From Anomaloglossus baeobatrachus (taxonomy: Eukaryota > Chordata > Amphibia > Anura > Aromobatidae): a stretch of 64,000 nucleotides of DNA. Positions within the stretch are counted from its first letter, which is position 1; every line of letters begins with the position of its first letter. Below the pieces are notes generated by a model. That model was not told the origin of the DNA. It made no database searches and worked only from the letters and a program-made list of their open reading frames with translations. The position numbers and the translations under genes were made by a program. The stretch is from positions 662,722,215 through 662,786,214 of the forward strand of contig NC_134355.1 in the NCBI RefSeq assembly GCF_048569485.1. The letters run 5' to 3'. Below are positions 56,712 to 64,000 of this stretch, piece after piece.

Positions 56712-59674
56712 CAGGGCCGGCGTCAGCAGTGCACGCGGCATACCTGGGCAAATGCCGGGGCCCTGGAGAGCCGGGGGGGCCCACTCGGCCTCGTCAGTTC
56801 TGGTGCCCCTTGGCCAGGGCCCCCTTGCCTTAGTTCTGCTGCCCCCGGGCCGAGTTCCGGGGGTCCGCAGTCCTCGCCAGGAATCTGCAGCGCCGTCCCT
56901 TTAAGGCGCGCAGACTTCCTGGTTTGAACTTCATCTGTGGGCGGAGCTACCGACCAGCCTGCTCAGTCCCACAGAGTTTCAGTGCCAGCCAGCGACCCCC
57001 AGCACAGCTCTTCTCTCCGGCGCTGTGTGGGCCCCCTCTCCACCGTGACCTGAGCGGTATGTGCCCACCCCGTTCCCCCCCCTTCCCCGGTGTTGTATGT
57101 GCTGGCCCCTGGAGCTGTGTGTGGGCCCCCCAGAGCCGCGTGTGTGGGCCCCTCAGAGCCACGTGTGTGTCTGTATGTAGCAGAGCTATGTGTGTATGTA
57201 TGTAGCAGAGCTATGTGTATGTATGTAGCAGATTCATGTATGTATGTATGTAGCAGAGCTATGTGTGTATGTATGTAGCAGAGCTATGTGTGTATGTATG
57301 TAGCAGAGCTATGTGTGTATGTATGTAGCAGAGCTATGTGTGTATGTATGTAGCAGAGCTATGTGTGTATGTATGTAGCAGAGCTATGCGAGTATGTAGC
57401 AGAGCTATGTGTGTATGTATGCAGCAGAGCTAGGTGTGTATGTATGTAGCAGAGCTATGTGTGTATGTATGTAGCAGAGCTATGTATGTAGCAGAGCTAT
57501 GTGTGTATGTAGCAGAGCTATGTGTGTATGTATGCAGCAGAGCTATGTGTGTATGTATGTAGCAGAGCTATGTGTGTATGTATATAGCAGAGCTATGTAT
57601 GTAGCAGAGCTATGTATGTAGCAGAGCTATGTGTGTATGTATGTAGCAGAGCTATGTATGTAGCAGAGCTATGTATGTAGCAGAGCTATGTGTGTATGTA
57701 TGTAGCAGAGCTATGTGTGTATGTATGCAGCAGAGCTATGTGTGTATGTATGTAGCAGAGCTATGTGTGTATGTATGTAGCAGAGCTATGTATGTAGCAG
57801 AGCTATGTGTGTATGTATGTAGCAGAGCTATGTGTGTATGTATGCAGCAGAGCTATGTGTGTATGTATGTAGCAGAGCTATGTGTGTATGTATGGAGCAG
57901 AGCTATGTGTGTATGTATGCAGCAGAGCTATGTGTGTATGTATGTAGCAGAGCTATGTGTGTATGTATGCAGCAGAGCTATGTGTGTATGTATGTAGCAG
58001 AGCTATGTGTGTATGTATGTAGCAGAGCTATGTATGTAGCAGAGCTATGTGTGTATGTATGCAGCAGAGCTATGTATGCAGCAGAGCTATGTGTGTATGT
58101 ATGTAGCAGAGCTATGTGTGTATGTATGTAGCAGAGCTATGTATGTAGCAGAGCTATGTATGTAGCAGAGCTATGTGTGTATGTATTTAGCAGAGCTATG
58201 TGTGTATGTATGTAGCAGAGCTATGTATGTAGCAGAGCTATGTATGTAGCAGAGCTATGTGTGTATGTATGTAGCAGAGCTATGTGTGTATGTATGCAGC
58301 AGAGCTATGTATGTAGCAGAGCTATGTATGTAGCAGAGCTATGTGTGTATGTATGTAGCAGAGCTATGTGTGTATGTATGCAGCAGAGCTATGTGTGTAT
58401 GTATGTAGCAGAGCTATGTGTGTATGTATGCAGCAGAGCTATGTGTGTATGTATGTAGCAGAGATATGTGTGTATGTATGCAGCAGAGCTATGTGTGTAT
58501 GTATGTAGCAGAGCTATGTGTGTATGTATGCAGCAGAGCTATGTGTGTATGTATGCAGCAGAGCTATGTGTGTATGTATGCAGCAGAGCTATGTATGTAT
58601 GTATGCAGCAGAGCTATGTGTGTATGTATGCAGCAGAGCTATGTGTGTATGTATGCAGCAGAGCTATGTGTGTATGTATGTAGCAGAGCTATGTGTGTAT
58701 GTATGTAGCAGAGCTATGTGTGTATGTATGCAGCAGAGCTGTGTGTATGTATGTAGCAGAGCTATGTGTGTATGTATGTAGCAGAGCTATGTGTGTATGT
58801 ATGTAGCAGAGCTATGTGTGTATGTATGCAGCAGAGCTATGTGTGTATGTATGCAGCAGAGCTATGTGTGTATGTATGCAGCAGAGCTATGTGTGTATGT
58901 ATGTAGCAGAGCTATGTGTGTATGTATGCAGCAGAGCTATGTGTGTATGTATGTAGCAGAGCTATGTGTGTATGTATGCAGCAGAGCTATGTGTGTATGT
59001 ATGCAGCAGAGCTATGTGTGTATGTATGCAGCAGAGCTATGTATGTATGTATGCAGCAGAGCTATGTGTGTATGTATGCAGCAGAGCTATGTGTGTATGT
59101 ATGCAGCAGAGCTATGTGTGTATGTATGTAGCAGAGCTATGTATGTAGCAGAGCCATGTATGTAGCAGAGCTATGTGTGTATGTATGCAGCAGAGCTATG
59201 TGTGTATGTATGCAGCAGAGCTATGTGTGTATGTATGTAGCAGAGCTATGTGTGTATGTATGTAGCAGAGCTATGTATGTAGCAGAGCTATGTATGTAGC
59301 AGAACTATGTGTGTATGTATGTAGCAGAGCTATGTGTGTATGTATGCAGCAGAGCTATGTGTGTATGTATGTAGCAGAGCTATGTGTGTATGTATGCAGC
59401 AGAGATATGTGTGTATGTATGCAGCAGAGCTATGTGTGTATGTATGCAGCAGAGCTATGTGTGTATGTATGCAGCAGAGCTGTGTGTGTATGTATGATGT
59501 GTATCTATGTATGTCAGTGTATATGACTGTATAGATGTGTCAGTTCTATATGTATTTTTGTGAGTTTGTCTTTAAATATGTATATGTATGTGTACGTATG
59601 TGTGTGTCTGCGTGTGGATGGGGCCCACTGGGACTCTTCCGCCCGGGGCCCACAAAAACCTGGAGCCGGCCCTG
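56712..59674. mobile_element. Inner nested hAT-type element with 25-bp minisatellite
   Basis: Ends CAGGGCCGGCGTC and, from the right, CAGGGCCGGCTCC, flanked by exact 8-bp CCCGCACT (56704-56711 and 59675-59682). 2,963 bp, of which about 2.3 kb is a minisatellite. No transposase frame. Confidence 0.88.
57165..59490. repeat. 25-bp minisatellite array (about 95 units)
   Basis: Unit ATGTGTGTATGTATGTAGCAGAGCT (25 bp), with a shorter ATGTATGTAGCAGAGCT form (17 bp) mixed in and a T/C variant (TGTAGCAG or TGCAGCAG). Because 25 is not divisible by 3, three units cycle the frames and give long repetitive open frames that are not genes. Confidence 0.97.
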
Positions 59675-60935
59675 CCCGCACTGCCTGCTGTTTAAAATTA
59701 TTTTGTGGCTGCCGCCACCCGCCGGCCGCCACTATAGCGGTGGGGTCCGGTGAGCGGCCCGATTTTTGCATGTGGGCTGCTTTGGTTTGAGTTCCAGGGC
59801 TGAATTTCAGTCCCAGTCCGGCCCTAGTACCGCCCCACGCTCGGCTGCAGCTGAGCCGCTTGGATCCGGGCTCGTTTGTCGGTGGCTCGAGCGCCTCCGG
59901 GTCGGGGTTCACTTCACTCTGAAAGGGGCTGGCACTTTGAAGGGGGTTTTAGGGGTACGGCCGAGGCCGTGGTTTGTTTGTTAGAGTTCATGACGCCACC
60001 CACGCAGCAAAGGTGTTAACCCCTCCATGGGCAGGGGTGATGGTCTCGGGGCCCATTGGAGATGGTATTTGGGTTCTTGGCGGTGCAGGGCAGTGCGCGG
60101 TCCAAGGGCACAGTGGTACTCACTATTAAAGATGCACAAGAGTCTCTGGTAAACCAAAAAGATGGAGGTCGGTGCCCGCAGCCGGCTGCGTCTGGTCCCC
60201 CAATCGGGTTGGTGGTCTCCGCCTTTCTCCTGCACCTTTTTTATTGCTGTTGACAGCCCGTGCTTCAGGAACGGGAGCCCCGCTCCCCGGCTTTGTGTGT
60301 CGGCAGAGCCCGTTTGCCCGCAGACACTGGCCCGTGGGATCTCTAAGCCTAAGCGGTGGCATTTATCCCCCTCGGTGGGCTGTTGTCTTCAATCGGGACT
60401 TGAGTGGGAAAGGACCTAGAGTCCAGACCTCAATCAGTTAATTAACTTAGTCCGGTAGTTTTGGGACCAAGTTTCAGGGTCTGAGTACCCCCTTTGTGCT
60501 CTGGTTTCCAGTCGGTTCCCCGGTTTGGTACTGGCGGGCCACTACCCTGCCCTGGTCCCTTACAGTTCCACCTGGCCGTCTTCCCGGCTCCTGCAGGCTG
60601 AGGCCACCGTATTCCCCCTAGCCAGAGGTGACTGGGCTCCAACCCAGGCACCTGGTTGTTAGACTATGGCAGACCTGGGCACAGGTCTGCCTCTGCACTT
60701 GACCTTCACTCCTCTCCTCTCCAAGACTATCTAACTGTTTTTTTTCTGCCTCAGGGCCCGTGAACTCCTCAGTGGGCGTTTCCAACCGCCTGGGCACGCC
60801 CCCTGGTGTGTTCATCAAACCCTGAGGGAGGTGACTAGGGTTTTAAGGGTTGGCTGGTGTTACGCTTTTTAGGGGACGGGTGTTTGTGCAAGGGCCTACC
60901 TGCGACTACCTGGCTAGTCCAGGGCGTCACAGATG

Positions 60936-61152
60936 TGCAATCCCAAAATGTCAGGAAGATAATTTTACTGCACACTTGGATGAATTGATGTAAAACTGAA
61001 ATTTTATTTGCAGAGTAGACATTCACATGGATATGAAATAGGTGCAGGAATGATTGCGACAAATAGAAAATGTTTTGAACTATTGGGATCTTGTTCACTA
61101 GTGTCTGGTTATGGAGGGTAGAAGGTGCTCCATCACCTAAGTCCTGTGAGTC
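60936..61152. other. CYP2 intron 6 stretch
   Basis: Short unique-looking sequence, nothing recognised. Confidence 0.45.
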
Positions 61153-61156
61153 TTAA

Positions 61157-61799
61157 AGGAAACCTGTCCCCAGATTTGGTGACTATAAGTTGCGACCACC
61201 ACCACTGGACTCTTATATACAGCATTCTAACATGCTGTATATAAGAGTCCAGGCCGCTGTGTAACACGTAAAAATCACTTTATAATACTCACCTAAGGGA
61301 CGGTGTGGTGCAGACTCGTCGGATGGGTGTCTCCGTTCTCTGGTATCGGCATCTCCTCTTTTGACCATCTTTGTATTTTTGTCCTCCTTCTTCTGATCCC
61401 TGGGTGCATGACGTGTCCTACATCATCCACAAAAGCCAACACTGAAGTCCCGCACATGTGCACTACAATACTTTGATCTGCCCTGCTTAGGGCAGACCAA
61501 AGTGCATCTGCGCAGGACCTCAATGCCGGTCTGTGTGCATGATGTAGGACGCGTCATGCACCCAGGCTTCAGAAGAAGGAGGACAAAGATGGCCGAAAGA
61601 GTAGTACCAGTACCAGAGAACGGAGACACCCATCCGACCGGTCTGCACTGCACCACCCCTTAGGTGGTTATTATAAAGTGATTTTTATATTCTACACAGC
61701 GGCTTTGGCTTTTATATACAGCATGTTAGAATGGTGTATAAAAGAGCCCACTGGTGGTGGCCACAGCTTATAGGCCCCAAATCTGGTGACAGCTTCCCT
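61157..61799. mobile_element. T2/Kolobok-type MITE, copy 3
   Basis: 643 bp between TTAA sites (61153-61156, 61800-61803). Ends are AGGAAACCTGTCCCC and, from the right, AGGGAAGCTGTCACC. Same palindromic interior as copies 1 and 2. Confidence 0.85.
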
Positions 61800-61803
61800 T
61801 TAA

Positions 61804-63364
61804 AAGATGGCAGTACCCTTTTAGGTTGGAATTAACAGCACTTGTTGGGAGCAAGATTATCAGAAGTTCTTAATTAAATCATGATGTTTCAAATTTATTT
61901 TCAATTTTTTGTAAAAGGTTTAAAAAACATCATCTACTCACCTCCACACACCTCTACTGCAGCTGCTCCTCTGATCATCTCCTTTATCTGCTCTCTTCTG
62001 TGTTCCATATTTTCCTCTTTCTAGGCCTTCAGTGCTGCCATTCTTCTGTAGGCCCTACGTTCCATGTGATCTGCTGCATGTGGTAATGTGGAGCGTAACG
62101 CACGTCATTGATCATGTGGTGTCTAGTGAAGAATGGTAGCACCGGAGGGTCGGAAAGAGAAGAAGATATAGGTTAGACGATAGATGGTGAAGGAGCTGAC
62201 CTAAACTTCTCAGGTGGTGGGAAAGGTAGGGGATAACCAAGCCGAGTTGGGTATTAAAATTTCTTTTTAAAACTCTTCCAAGCCAGTAAGATTTTTACCA
62301 AATTTATTTGATGCAAATTGAATTTCCCACCCAATTTGAAGTGCATCTGCTGAGTTTGAGTTTTAATAGAGTTCATCATTTTTAGTTCTGGATTATCAGA
62401 CAATAGTATTAAGGTGAATTGAGACTCGAAAATGGGACAGACCACATCAATACATTTAGGAAATGCTATGTCAATATACAATAATGGTCTATAATTAGTG
62501 TGATTGGTGGGAGTATAGAAGCTCAGAAGAAATCAAACACATTGGTAGAAGCTACAGTCTTTCTGAGGGCCCTGGTATGTCGATGATGCTGGTTGTCCAT
62601 AGTACTAAATTCAGCTAGATTATCATGTAGATCAGTATAACTGTGTTAATATAGATTATAATGTATAGGTATACTGTATATAATAATGAAAAAGAGGCAG
62701 TACACCATTAGTAGTGCAAAAAGGTTCCGTGATAGGAACAAAACATCACAACATGGGATAATTAAGTCATTTTCATCATTTTATCACAGTGGACCAATTG
62801 GTATTTATCCATAAGACCCTGTGCCCACTATTTTGCAATAGTATTTTAGTGCTGTTTCACTCTATATAAACAAAACACCCAAAACCCATCAATAAGGTGT
62901 CTAGGAAACAATGAATATCAAAGGCCCCTGTGAACATATGTATGGCAAAAAACCGTTTGCAGAGGTCAAGACCACCATAAACACAAATTTAAATATCTTT
63001 TATATTTTATTATATCAAATAATCAATAGAAAAATTCAAGAGGATGTATTTTATAATAGTAAGTAGGGAGACAAATATAGTAAAAGTAGGTAGGGTATCT
63101 CAAGAAAGAACATATCAATACGTATCAGAGGGACTATAAAAGGCATATACTACAGCTCCATCCACAGTAATAAATAAATATTGAGAAATATACTGCAAAC
63201 AATGATTTCTGTTTTGATGTAAAAAAAAATAAATATCAATAATAAAATGATATCTCAATAAATAATGCATGCAGCAAAGAAACCCAAGTAACAAAGTGCT
63301 AATTAAGTAAATAATAAAATTCTAAAGTGCCTAGGAGAGTCCTTTTAAAAGATAGTAGAAAGAC
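61804..63364. other. Long stretch without recognised content
   Basis: AT-rich from about 62,700. No P450 exon, RNA gene or transposon ends recognised. Presumed CYP2 intron 6. Confidence 0.45.
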
Positions 63365-63367
63365 TTA

Positions 63368-63948
63368 GGCGGGCTTTGCACACTACGACATCGCAGGTGC
63401 GATGTCGGTGGGGTCAAATCGAAAGTGACGCACATCCGGCGTCACTTGCGATGTCGTAGTGTGTAAATCCTAGATGATACGATGAACGAGCGCAAAATCG
63501 TCGTCATCGTATCATCGCTGCAGCCTCCGACATTTCCATAATGCCGGGGGAGCGACAGGTACGATGTAGTTCCTCGTTCCTGCGGCCGCACACATCGCTG
63601 TGTGTGAAGCCGCAGGAGCGAGGAACTTCACCTTACCTGCCTCCCGGCTGCAATGAGAAGGACGGAGGTGGTCGGGATGTTTACATCCTGCTCATCTCCG
63701 CCCCTCCACTTCAATTGGCCGCCTGCCGTGTGACGTCACTGTGACGCCGCACGACCCGCCCCCTAAGGAAGGAGGCGGGTCGCCGGCCAGAGGGACGTCG
63801 CACGGGAGGTATGTGCGTGTAAAGCTGCCGTAGCGATAATAATCGCTACGGCAGCTTTCACTATATATCGCACGTGCGACGGGGGCGGGACTATCGCTGC
63901 AGCATCGGTAACACATTGTTACCGATGTTGCAACGTGCAAAGCCCGCC
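63368..63948. mobile_element. PIF/Harbinger-type MITE, copy 6
   Basis: 581 bp with exact TTA flanks (63365-63367, 63949-63951) and perfect 14-bp inverted ends GGCGGGCTTTGCAC. The cleanest ends of the six copies, so perhaps the youngest. Confidence 0.88.
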
Positions 63949-64000
63949 TTAGGCTCAAAGTAAACAAAAAGTAAGTAGATTCAATGAATGAGAAAGGTGC

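Larger units (their letters stand above)
56619..59826. mobile_element. Outer nested hAT-type element
   Basis: Starts CAGGCCCGGACTGAC and ends GTCCCAGTCCGGCCCTA, flanked by exact 8-bp GTACCGCC (56611-56618 and 59827-59834). Its own sequence is about 250 bp and non-coding; the rest is the inner hAT. Confidence 0.8.
56610..60931 (+). mobile_element. Solo LTR-like element copy L8, host of two nested hATs
   Basis: A fossil copy of the GC-rich family with exact duplication GATG (56606-56609 and 60932-60935). Only its first 9 bp (TGTACCGCC) lie left of a 3.2-kb insertion; the other 1.1 kb follow from 59835 and end GGGCGTCACA. Joined across the insertion flanks, the start matches copy L5. Confidence 0.75.

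Noticed and set aside
57671-59534. Many overlapping + strand frames of Cys/Met/Tyr-rich peptides
   Set aside because: They come from the 25-bp minisatellite read in all three frames; no start context, no non-repetitive part.
53000-64000. Search for CYP2 exons 7-9 of the right gene
   Set aside because: No frame with ExxR or the FxxGxxxCxG loop was found on the + strand in this interval.

Overview
The window looks like nuclear DNA of an amphibian, most likely an anuran, with large introns and heavy transposon loading. The clues are vertebrate-type split genes of cytochrome P450 family 2, Kolobok MITEs of the T2 type described from Xenopus (TTAAAGGRR ends), a V-SINE, a hammerhead-like motif of the Penelope type, and many hAT, Tc1, PIF/Harbinger, piggyBac and Helitron copies. 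No bacterial, organellar or viral genome organisation is seen.

Host genes: two CYP2 genes, both on the + strand, are only partly inside the window. The left one supplies its last three coding exons (1654-8479). The right one supplies coding exons 1-6 (43639-52995). Exon lengths and phases match the CYP2 nine-exon plan, and all visible exons are open. A TATA box and a candidate untranslated leader exon near 26.1 kb could belong to the right gene. Its exons 7-9 are not found before 64 kb, so intron 6 exceeds 11 kb or the gene is broken. The two are best read as neighbours in a tandem CYP2 cluster with CYP2K-like features; the proteins would be ER-bound haem monooxygenases.

Layout: 1-8.5 kb, LINE fragment and left CYP2 gene with repeat-filled introns. 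8.5-26 kb, intergenic: PIF MITEs, a DD37E Tc1 element, solo LTRs, piggyBac-like MITEs, a Penelope hammerhead remnant and a V-SINE. 26-35 kb, candidate promoter, then an 8.2-kb hAT element with exact 8-bp target duplication, a decayed transposase, a solo LTR and an 18-unit 133-bp satellite. 35-43.5 kb, more MITEs, a Tc1 element with mirror-image minisatellites, and a DD38E Tc1 element with one frameshift. 43.6-53 kb, right CYP2 gene, whose introns hold MITEs and a Helitron. 53-64 kb, its presumed sixth intron, including an LTR that contains a hAT that contains another hAT that contains a 2.3-kb 25-bp minisatellite.

Most transposon boundaries were set by reading terminal repeats and target-site duplications directly. 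Family names rest on those hallmarks plus recalled knowledge; no database was searched.
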